This document shows positions 11,155 through 22,489 of a stretch of 64,000 nt of DNA, piece after piece; the first letter of the stretch is position 1; each line of letters opens with the position of its first letter. The position numbers and the translations under genes were made by a program. Source of the DNA: Penium margaritaceum (Eukaryota > Streptophyta > Zygnematophyceae > Desmidiales > Peniaceae); NCBI GenBank assembly GCA_023375785.1, contig SZWC01000099.1:510702-574701 (forward strand), written 5' to 3'. A model generated the notes under the pieces. That model was not told the origin of the DNA and did not search any database. It worked only from the letters and a program-made list of their open reading frames with translations.

Positions 11155-12360
11155 TAAACGGCTATGAATCATAACACGATTCAGCCACGTACAGCGTGTC
11201 CAATCACAGTGCAGATGTACTATGCATGGTCTTGCAGGTGCAAATAAGTAAGAATACTGGTGACTCCGTGTGGCTATTGTGCGCAATGCCTTGACAAAGT
11301 TGGCATGTGCCACTGACCACGACCACAAATGTATCCAAGTGACTTCTACTTCTATTGATCATAACACGAGTCAGCCACAGTCAGAGTATCCAATCACAGT
11401 GCAGATGTACTAGGCATGATCTTGCAGGTGCAAACAAGGTAGAATATTGGTGGTTCGGTGTGGCTATTGTGTGCAATGCCTTGACAAAGTTGGCATGTGC
11501 CACTGACCATGACCACAAAGATTACCAAGTGACTTTAACTTCTACGAATCGTAACACGAATCAGCCACAGTCAGAGTGCCCAATCACAGTTCAGATGTAC
11601 TAGGCATGATCTTGAAGGTATTAAAAAGGTAAAAAACCGGTGTATTGGCACGGCTATTGTGCGCAATGCCTTGACAATGTTGGGATGTGCCACAGACCAT
11701 GACCACAACGTTTACCGAGTACATTAAACGGCTATCAATCATAACATGGGTCAGCCACGGTCAAAGTGTCCAATCATAATGCAGATGTACTAGGCATGAC
11801 CTTGGAGGTACAAACAAGGTAGAATACTGGTGGCTCGGTGTGGCTATTGTGGGCAATGCCTTGACAAAGTTGGCATGTGCCACTGACCATGACCACAAAT
11901 GTATCCAAGTGACATTTACTTTTATTGATCATAACACGAGTCAGCCACATGCAGAGCATCTAATCACAGTGCAGATGTACTAGGCATGATCTTTCAGGTG
12001 CAAACAAGGTACAATACTGATGGCTTGGTGTGGTTATTGTGCGCAATACCTTGATAAAGTTGGCATGTGCCACTGTCCATGACCACAAAGTTTATCAAGT
12101 GACTTTAACTTCTATGAATCGTAACATGAGTCCGCCATGGTCAGAGTGCCCAATCACAGTGCACATCTAATATGTATGATATTGCAGGTATAGAAAAGGT
12201 AAAAAACCGGTGGCTTGGCACGGCTACTGTGCGTAATGCCTTGACAAAGTTGGCATGTGCCACTGACCATGACCACAAAGTTTACCAAGTACCTTAAACG
12301 GCTATGAATCATAACACGAGTCAGCCACGGTCAGAGTGTCCAATCACAGTGCAGATACAC

Positions 12361-14260
12361 TGGGCATTACCTTGCAGGTACAAACAAGGTAGAATACTGG
12401 TGGCTTGGTGTGGCTTTTGTGCGCAAAGCCTTGACAAAGTTGGCATGTGCCATTGACCACGACCACAAATAAATCCAAGTGACTTTCACGTTTACTGATC
12501 ATAACATGAGTCTGCCACGGTCAGAGTGCCCAATCACAGTACAGATGTACTGGGCATGACCTTGGAGGTTCAAACAAGGTATAATACTGGTGGGTTGGTG
12601 TGGCTATTGTGCACAATGCCTTGACAAAGTTGGCATGTGCCACTGACCATGACCACAACGTTTACCAAGTGATGTTAACTTCTACGAATCATAACACGAG
12701 TCAGCAATGGTCAGAGTGCCCAATCACAGTGTACATCTAATATTCATGACTTGCAGGTATAAACAAGGTTAAAACCGGTGTCTTGGCACAGCTATTTTGT
12801 GCAATGCCTTGACAAAGTTGGCATGTGCCACTGGCCGTGACCACAAATGTATCCAAGTGATTTTTACTTCTATTGATCATAACACAAGTCAGCCACGGTC
12901 AGAGTGTCCAATCACAGTGCAGATGTACTAGGCATGATCTTGCAGGTGCAAACAAATCAGAATACATGTGGCTCGGTGTGGCTATTGTGTGCAATGCCTT
13001 GACAAAGTTGGCATGTGCCACTGACCATGACCACAAATGTATCCAAGTGACTTTTCCTTCTATTGATCATAACACGAGCCAGCCACGGTCGGAGTGTCCA
13101 ATAACAAGGCAGATGTACTAGGCATTGTATTGCAGGTGCAAACAGGGTACAATACTAGTGGCTCAGTGTGGCTATTATGCGCAATGCCTTGACAAAGTTG
13201 GCATGTGCCTCTTACCATGACCACAATGTTTACCAAGTAACTTTAACTTCTACGAATCATAACACGAGTCAGCCACGGTCAGAGTGTCCAATCACAGTGC
13301 AGATACACTGGGCATTACCTTGCAGGTACAAACAAGGTAGAATACTGGTGGCATGGTGTGGCTTTTGTGCGCAAAGCCTTGACAAAGTTGGCATGTGCCA
13401 TTGACCACGACCACAAATAAATCCAAGTGACTTTCACGTTTACTGATCATAACATGAGTCAGCCACGGTGAGAGTGCCCAATCATAAGACAGATGTACTG
13501 GGCATGACCTTGGAGGTTCAAACAAGGTATAATACTGGTGGCTTGGTGTGGCTATTGTGCACAATGCCTTGACAAAGTTGGCATGTGCCACTGACCATGA
13601 CCACAAATTTTACCAAGTGATGTTAACTTCTACGAATCATAACACGAGTCAGCAATGGTCAGAGTGCCCAATCACAGTGTACATCTAATATTCCTGACTT
13701 GCAGGTATAAACAAGGTAAAAACCGGTGTTTTGGCACAGCTATTTTGGGCAATGCCTTGACAAAGTTGGCATGTGCCACTGGCCGTGACCACACATGTAT
13801 CCAAGTGACTTTTACTTCTATTGATCATAACACAAGTCAGCCACGGTCAGAGTGTCCAATTACAGTGCAGATGTACTAGGCATGATCTCGCAGGTGCAAA
13901 CAAATCAGAATATAGGTGGCTTGGTGTGGCTATTGAGTGCAATGCCTTGACAAAGTTGGCATGTACCACTGACCATGACCACAAATGTATCCAAGTGACT
14001 TTTCCTTCTATTGATCATAACACGAGCCAGCCACGGTCGGAGTGTCCAATCACAATGCAGATGTACTAGGCATGATCTTGCAGGTGCAAACAGGGTACAA
14101 TACTAGTGGCTCGGTGTGGCTATTGTGCGCAATGCCTTGACAAAGTTGTCATGTGCCTCTTACCATGACCACAATGTTTACCAAGTAACTTTAACTTCTA
14201 CGAATCATAACACGAGTCAGTCACGGTCAGAGTATCCAATCACAGTGCAGATATACTAGG
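12361..14260 (+). repeat. Tandem gain of five monomers (948-bp step)
   Basis: The monomer series beginning TGGGCATTACCTTGCAGG at 12361 begins again at 13309. The series includes the GTTCAAACAAGGTATAATAC unit, the ATTCATGACTTGCAGG or ATTCCTGACTTGCAGG unit and the CAAACAAATCAGAATA unit. It exists once in copy A (from about 2955). This is a clean example of unequal exchange by whole monomers. Confidence 0.8.
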
Positions 14261-15300
14261 CATGACCTTGCACGTATAAACAAGGTAGAATACTAGTGGT
14301 TCGGTGTAGCTATTGTGCACAATGCCTTGACAAATTTGGCATGTGCCACTGACCATGACCACAAATCTATCCAAGTGACTTTTACTTCTATTGATCATAA
14401 CACAAGTCAGCCACGGTCAGAGTGTACAATCACGGTGCAGATGTACTAGGCATGATCTTGAAGGTGCAAACAAGGTATAATACTGGTGGCTCGGTGTGGC
14501 TATTGTGCGCAATGCCTTGACAAAGCTGGCATGTGCCACTGACCATGACCACAAAGTTTGCCAAGTGCCTTTAACTTTTACAAATCGTAACACGAGTCAG
14601 CCACAGTCATAGTGCCCAATAACAGTCTACATCTAACATGCATGACCTTGCAGATATAAAAAAGGTAAAAAACCGGTGGCTGGACACGGCTATTGTGCGC
14701 ATTACCTTGACAAAGTTGGCATGTGCCACTGACCATGACCACAAAGCTTACCAAGTACCTTAAACGGCTATGAATCATAACACGAGTCAGCCACGGTAAG
14801 AGTTTCCAAAAACAGTGCAGACATACTGTGCATGACCTTGTAGGTACAAACAAGGTAGAAAACTGGTGGCTCGGTGTGACTTTTGTGCGCAGTGTCTTGA
14901 CAAAGTTGGCATGTGCCACTGACCATGACCACAAATGTATCCAAGTGACTTTTACTTCTATTGATCATAATACGAGTCAGCCACGGTCAGAGTGTCCAAT
15001 CATATTGCAGACGTACTAGGCATGATCTTACAGATGCAAACAAGGTAGAATACTGGTGGCTGGGTGTGGTTATTGCGTGCCATGCCTTGACAAAGTTAGC
15101 ATATGCCACTGACCATGACCACAAATGTATCCAAGTGACTTTAACTTCTATTGGTCACAACAAGAGTCAGCCACGGTCTGAGTTTCCAATCACAGTGCAG
15201 ATGTACTAGGCATGATCTTGCAGGTGCAAAGAAGGTAGACTATTGGTGGCTTGGTGTGGCTATTGTACGCAATGCCTTGACAAAGTTGGCATGTGCCACT

Positions 15301-15680
15301 GACCATGAACACAAAGTTTACCAAGTAAATTAAACGGCTATGAATCATAACACGAGTCAGCCACGGTCAGAGTGTCCAATCATAGTGCAGATCTACTAGG
15401 CATGGTCTTGCATGTGCAAACAAGATAGAATACTGGTGGCTTGGCACGGCTTTTGTGCGCAATGCCTTGACAAAGTTGGCATGTGCCACTGACCATGAAC
15501 ACAAAGTTTACCAAGTAAATTAAACGGCTATGAATCATAACACGAGTCAGCCACGGTCAGAGTGTCCAATCATAGTGCAGATCTACTAGGCATGGTCTTG
15601 CATGTGCAAACAAGATAGAATACTGGTGGCTTGGCACGGCTTTTGTGCGCAATGCCTTGACAAGGTTGGCATGTGCCATT
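15301..15680 (+). repeat. Recent monomer doubling in block 2
   Basis: Units 15301-15490 and 15491-15680 are almost identical, with two differences seen. They share private variants such as GATCTACTAGGCATGGTC and AAGTAAATTAAACGG. Confidence 0.85.
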
Positions 15681-17720
15681 GACCACGACCACAAAGTTTA
15701 CTAAGTGACTTTAACTTCTACGAATGGTAACACGATTCAGCCACAGTCAGAGTGCCCAATCACAGTTCATATGTACTAGGCATGACCTTGTAGGTATAAA
15801 CAAGGTAAAACACCAGCGGCTTGGCACGGCTACTGACCATGACCTCAAAGTTTACCAAGTACCTTCAACGGCTATGAATCATAACACGCGTCAGCCACGG
15901 TCACAGTGTCCAGTCACAGTGCAGATATACTGGGTATGACCTTGCATGTACAAACAAGGTTGAATATTGTTGGCTTAGTGTGGCTATTTTGCGTAATGCC
16001 TCGACAAATTTGGCATGTGCCACTGGCCATGACCACAAATGTATCCAACTGACTTTTACTTATATTTATCATAACACGAGTCAGCCACGGTCAGAGTGTC
16101 CAATTACAGTGCAGATGTACTAGGCATGATCTTGCAGGTTCAAACAAGGTAGAATGCTGGTGGCTCGGTGTGGCTATTGTGTTCAATGCCTTGACAAAGT
16201 TGGCATGTGCCACTGAAATGACCACAAATATATCCAAGTGACTTTTAATACTATTGATCATAACACGAGTCAGACACGGTCAGAGTGCCCAATCACAGTG
16301 CAGATGTACTAGGCATAATTTTATAGGTACAAACAAGGTAGAATACTGGTGGCTTGGTGTGGCTATTGTGCGCAATGCCTTGACAAAGTTGGCATGTGCC
16401 ACTGCCCATGACCACAAATGTATCCAAGTGACTGTTATTTCTATTGATCATTACACAAGTCAGCCACGGTCTGAGTGTCCAATCACAGTGTAGATGTACT
16501 AGGTATGATCTTACAGGTGCAAACATGGTAGAATACTTATGGCTCGGTGTGGCTATTGTGCGCAATGCCTTGACAAAGCTGGCATGTGCCACTGACCATG
16601 ACCATTAAATTTACCAAGTGACTTTAAGTTCTACGAATCAGCTAAAGTCAGAGTGCCCAATCACAGTTCAGATGTACTAGGCATGACCTTGTAGGTATAA
16701 ACAAGGTAAAACACCGGTGGCTTGGCATGGCTATTGTGCGCAATGCCTTGACAAAGTTGGCATGTCCCACTGACCATGACCACAAAGTTTACCAAGTACC
16801 TTAAATGGCTATGAATAATAACATGAGTCAGCCACGGTTAGAGTGTCCAATCACAGTGCAGATATACTAGGCATGACCTTGCAGGTACAAACAAGGTAGA
16901 ATACTGGTGGCTCGGTGTGGCTATTGTGCGCAATGCCTTGACAAGTTGGCATGTGCCACTGACCATGACCATAGATGTATCCAACTGACTTTTACTTCTA
17001 TTGATCATAACACGAGTCAGCCACGGTCAGAGTGTCCAATCAAAGTGCAGATGTACTAGGCATGATCTTGCAGGTTCAAACAAGGTAGAATGCTGGTGGC
17101 TCGGTGTGGCTATTGTGTGCAATGCCTTGACAAAGCTGGCATGTGCCACTGACCATGACCACAAATATATCCAAGTGACTTTTACTTCTATTGATCATAA
17201 CACGAGTCAGCCACGGTCAGAGTGCCCAATCACAGTGCACATCTAACATGCATGACCTTGCAGGTATAAACAAGGTAAAAAACTGGAGTCTTGGCACGGC
17301 TATTGTACGCCATGTTGTGACAAAGTTGGCATGTGCCACTGACCATGACCACAAAGGTTACCAATTACCTTAAATGGCTATGAACCAGAACACGAGTCAG
17401 CCACGTTCAGAGTGTCCAATCACAGTGCAGATATACTGGGCATGACCTTGCAGGTGTAAACAAGGTAGAATACTGGTGGATCGGTGTGGCTATTCTGTGC
17501 AATGCCTTATCAAAGTTGGCATGTGCCACTGACCATGACCACAAATGTATCCAAGTGACTTTTAAGTATATTGATTGTAACACGAGTCAGCCACGGTCAT
17601 AGTGCCCAATCATAGTGCACATCTTATATGCATGACCTTGCAGATATAAACAAGGCAAAAAACCGGTGGCTTGGCAAGGGTATTGTGCGCAATGCCTTGA
17701 CATGTGCCACTGACCATGAC

Positions 17721-20700
17721 TACTTGGTAAACTTTATGGTCATGGTCAGTGGCACATGCGAACTTTGTCAAGGCATTGCGCACAATGGCCGTACCAAGCC
17801 ACCGGTTTTTTACTTTGTTTACTCCTGCAAGGTCATGCCTAGTACATCTGAAATCTGATTAGGCACTTTGACTGTAGCTGACTCGTGTTACGATTTGTAG
17901 AAGATAAAGTCACTTGGTATACTTTGTGGTCATGGTCAGTGGCACATGCCAACTTTGTCAAGGCATTGCGCACAATAGGCGTGCCAAGCCACCGGTTTTT
18001 TTCCCTGTTTATACCTGCAAGGTCATGCATATTAGATGTGCACTGTGATTGGGCACTCTGACCGTGGTGGACTCGTGTTACGATTCGTAAAAGTTAAAGT
18101 CACTTCGTAAACTTTGTGGTCATGGTCAGTGGCACATGCCAACATTGTCAAAGCATTGCCCACAATAGCCATTCTGAGCCACCAGTATTCTACCTTGTTT
18201 GAACCTGCAAGATCATGCCTAGTACATCTGCAATGTGATTGGACACTCTGACCATGGCTGACTCGTGTTATGATCAATAGATGTAAAGGTCACTTGGATA
18301 CATTTGTGGTAATGGTCAGTGGCACATGCCAACTTTGTCAAAGCATTGCGCACAAAAGCCATACCGAGCCACCCGTATTCTACCTTGTTTGTACCTGTAA
18401 GATCATGCCTAGTACATCTGCACTGTCATTCGACACTCTGACCGTGGGTGACGCGTGTTATGATGCATAGCCGTTTAAGGCACTTGGTAAACAGTGTGGT
18501 CATGGTCAGTGGCACGTGCCAACTTTGTCAAGGCATTGCGCACAGTAGCCGTGCCAAGCCACCGGTATTTTACCTTCTGTATACCTGCAAGGTCATGCAC
18601 ATTAGATGTGCACTATGATTGGGCCCTCTGAATGCGGCAGACTCGTGTTACGATTCGTAGAAGTTAAAGTCAATTGGTAAACCTTGTGGTCATGGTCAGT
18701 GGCACATGCCAACTTTGTCAAGGCATTGCGCACAATAGCTGTGCCAAGCTACCGGTTTTTTACCTTGTGTATACCTGTAAGGCCATGCATATTAGATGTG
18801 CACTGTGATTGGGAACTCTGACCGTGGCTGGCTCGTGTTACGATTTGTAGAAGTTAAAGTCACTTGGTAAACCTTGTGGTCATGGTAAGTGGCACATGCC
18901 AATTTTGTCAAGTCATTGCGTACAATAGCCACACCGAGACACCATTATTCTACCTTGTTCGTACCTGCAAGATCATGCCTAGTACATCTAAACTGTGATT
19001 GGACACTCTGACCGTGGCTGACTCGTGTTATGCTCAATAGAAGTAAAATTCACTTGGATACGTTTGTGGTCATGGTCAGTGGCACATGCCAACTTTGTCA
19101 AGGCCTTGTACATAATAGCCACACCCAGCCATCAGTATTCTACCTTGTTTATACCTATTAGGTCATGCCCAGTATATCTGCACTGTGATTGGACACTCTG
19201 ACCGTGGCTGACTCGTGTTATGATTCATAGCCATTCAAGGTACTTGGTAAACATTGTGGTCATGGTCAGTGGCACATGCCAACTTGGTCAAGACATTGCG
19301 CACAATAGCTGTGCAAAGCCATTGGATTTTACCTTGTTTATACCTACAAGGTCATGCCTAGTACATCTGAACTGTGATTCGGCACTCTGACTGTGGCTGA
19401 CTCGTGTTACAATTTGTAGAAGTTAAAGTCACTTGGTAAACTTTGTGGTCATGGTCTGTGGCACATGCCAACTTTGTCAAGGCATTACGCACAATAGCCG
19501 TGCCAAGACACCAGTTTTTTACCCTTCTTATACCTGCAAGGTCATGCATATTAGATGTGCACTGTGATTGGGTACTCTGACCGTGGCTGACTAGTGTAAT
19601 GATTCGTAGAAGTTAAAGTCACTTGTGGTCATGGTCATGGTCAGTGGCACATGCCAACCCTGTCAAGGCATTGCGCACAATAGCCACACCGAGCCAGCAG
19701 TATTCTACCTTGTCTGCACCTGCAAGATCCTGCCCAGTACATCTGCACTGTGATTGGGCACTCCGACCGTGGCTGACTCGTGTTTTTATCAAAAGAAGTA
19801 AAACTCACTTTGATACATTTGTGGTCATGGTCAGTGGCACATGCCAACTTTTTCAATACATTGCGCACAATAGCCACACCAAGCCACTTGTATTATAGCT
19901 TATACGTGCAATAATCATGTCCAGTATATCTGCACTGTGATTGGACACTCTTACTGTGGGTGACGCGTGCTATGATTCATAGTCGTTTAAGGTACTTGGT
20001 AAACAGTGTGGTCATGGTCAGTGGCATATGCCAACTTTGTCAAGGCATTGCGCACAATAGCCGTGGCAAGCCACCGGTTTTTTACCTTTTTTATACCTGC
20101 AAGGTCATGCAGATTAGATGTGCTATGTGATTGGGCACTCTGAATGTGGCTGACTCGTGTTACGATTCGTATAAGTTAAAGTCACTTGGTAAACTTTGTG
20201 GTCATGTTCAGTGGCACATGCCAACTTTGTCAAGGCATTGCGCACAATAGCCGTCCCAAGCCACCGGTTTTTTACCTAGTGTATAGCTGCAAGGTCATGC
20301 ATATTAGATGTGCACTGTGATTGGGCACTCTGACCATGGCTGACTTGTGTTACGATTCGTAGAAGTTAAAGTCACTTGGTAAACTGTGTGGTCATGGTCA
20401 GTGGCACATGCCAATTTGTCAAGGCATTGGGCACAATAGCCACACCAAGCCACCAGTATTCTACCTTGTTTATACCTGTAAGGTCATGCCCAGTACATCC
20501 GCACTGTGATTGGACACTCTGACGGTGGCTGACTTGTGTTATAATTCATAGCTGTTTAATGCACTTGGTAAAATTCATGGTTATGGTCAGTGGCACATGC
20601 CAACTTTGTAAAGACATTGCGCACAATAGCCATGCCAAGCCACCAGTTTTTTACGTTGTTTATACCAGCAAGGTCATAGATATGAGATGTGTACTTCGAT

Positions 20701-21431
20701 TGGGCACTCTGACCGTGGCTGACTCGTCTTACGATTGGTAGAAGTTGAAGTCCCTTGGTAAACATTGTGATCATGGTCAGTGGCACATGCCAACTATTTC
20801 AAGGCATTGCGCACAATAGCCACACTGAGCCACCAGTATTCTACCTTGTTTGCACCTTCAAGATCATGCCTAGTACATCTGCACTGTGATTGGATACTCT
20901 GACCGTGGGTGACGTGTGTTATGATTCCTAGCCATTTAAGGTACTTAGTAAACAGTGTGGTCATGGTCAGTGGCACATGCCAACTTTGTCAAGACATTGC
21001 GCACAATAGCCGTGCCAAGCCACCAGTTTTTTACCTTCTTTATACCTACAAGGTCAAGCATATTATATGTGCTATGTGATTGGGCACTCTGAATGTGGCT
21101 GACTAGTGTTACAATTCGTATACGTTAAAGTCAGGTGGTAAACTTTGTGGTCATGGTCAGTAGCACATGCCAACTTTGTCAGGGCATTGCGCACAATAGC
21201 CGTGCCAAGCCACCGGTTTTTTACCTTGTTTACACCTGCAAGGTCATGCATGTTAGATGTGCACTGTGATTGTTCACTCCTACCATGGCTGACTCGTGTT
21301 ACGATTCGTAGAAGTTAAAGTCATGTGGTAAACTTTGTGGTCATGGTCAGTGGCACATGCCAACTTTGTAAAGGCATTGCGCACAATAGCCACACCAAGC
21401 CACGGGTTTTTTACCTTGTTTGCACCTGCAA
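17721..21431 (-). repeat. Inverted block of the 190-bp satellite (about 19-20 monomers)
   Basis: From 17721 to about 21431 the monomers read on the minus strand, for example GTCATGGTCAGTGGCACATG in place of CATGTGCCACTGACCATGAC. All three types occur. At the left junction, GTGCCACTGACCATGAC and its complement lie only about 18 bases apart, forming a hairpin-like turn. At the right junction, CACCTGCAAG runs directly into GTTGGCATGTGCC. Confidence 0.93.
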
Positions 21432-21840
21432 GTTGGCATGTGCCACTTACCATGACCACAAAGTTTACCAAGTGACTATAACTTCTACGAATCATAACAC
21501 GAGTCAGCCACGGTCAGAGTGTCCAATCACAGTATAGATGGACTAAGCATGATCTTACAGGTTCAGACAAGGTCAAATGCTGGTGGCTCAGTGTGGCTAT
21601 TGTGCGCAATGCCTTGAAAAAGTTGGCATGTGCCATTGACCATGACCACAAAGTTTACCAAGTGACTCTAACTTGTACAAATCATAACATGAGTCAGCCA
21701 TGGTCAGAGTGTCCAATCACAATGCAGATATACATGGCATGACCATGCAGGTATATACAGGGTAGAATACCGGTGGTTCGGTATGGCTATTATGCGCAAT
21801 GCCTTGACAAAGTTGGCATGTGCCACTGACCATGACCACA

Positions 21841-22220
21841 AATGTATCCACGTAACTTTTACTTCTATTGATCATAACACGAGTCAGCCACGGTCAGAGT
21901 GTCCGATCACAGTGCAGATATACTAGACATGATCTTGCAGGTACAAACAAGGTAGAATACTGGTGGCTCGGTGTGGCTTTTGTGCGCAATGCCTTGACAA
22001 AGTTGGCATGTGCCACTGACCATGACCACAAATGTATCCACGTAACTTTTACTTCTATTGATCATAACACGAGTCAGCCACGGTCAGAGTGTCCGATCAC
22101 AGTGCAGATATACTAGACATGATCTTGCAGGTACAAACAAGGTAGAATACTGGTGGCTTGGTGAGGCTTTTGTGCGCAATGTCTTGACAAAGTTGGCATG
22201 TGCCACTGACCATGACCACA
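21841..22220 (+). repeat. Recent monomer doubling in block 3
   Basis: Units 21841-22030 and 22031-22220 differ at only about three bases. They share GTGTCCGATCACAGTGC and TACTAGACATGATC. Confidence 0.85.
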
Positions 22221-22460
22221 AAGCTTACCAAGTGACCTTAACTTCTACGAATCATAACACGAGTCAGCCATGGTCAGAGTACCCAATCACAGTGCAAATC
22301 TAATATGCATTGCATTGCATGTATAAACAGGGAAAAACACCGTTGGCTTGGTACGGCTATTGTGCGCAATGCCTTGACAAAGTTGGCATGTGCCACTGAC
22401 CATGACCACAAAGCTTACCAAGTGACTTTAACTTCTACGAATCATAACACGAGTCAGCCA

Positions 22461-22489
22461 NNNNNNNNNNNNNNNNNNNNNNNNNNNNN
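22461..22489. other. Assembly gap (29 N)
   Basis: This is a run of N within the satellite. From the monomer phase on both sides about 84 bases would be expected, so the gap length is not a reliable measure. Confidence 0.95.

Larger units (their letters stand above)
9410..15830 (+). repeat. Large duplicated segment, second copy (first copy is 1 to about 5300)
   Basis: The segment comprises the 5' part of the LTR element plus its right-hand satellite flank. Monomer by monomer, rare variants recur in the same order as in 1-5300: the GACTCCGTG monomer, the GGTGGTTCGG monomer, the monomer with GGGCATTACC, and the TTCAAACAAGGTATAATAC monomer. The shift is about 9408 at first. It becomes about 10356 after an internal gain of five monomers and about 10545 after one more doubled monomer. 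Beyond about 15830 the match fades into ordinary satellite similarity. The left limit is hidden by the window edge. Confidence 0.85.
11155..17720 (+). repeat. 190-bp satellite array, block 2 (plus orientation)
   Basis: This continues the same satellite in the same orientation and phase as block 1, restarting at TAAACGGCTATG after the LTR element. Types I, II and III alternate. A few monomers are shortened, for example near 15825 and 17695. No gene is present. Confidence 0.97.

Noticed and set aside
17721-21431. Inverted block as an inserted mobile element
   Set aside because: It consists only of the same satellite in reverse orientation, without terminal repeats or target duplication.
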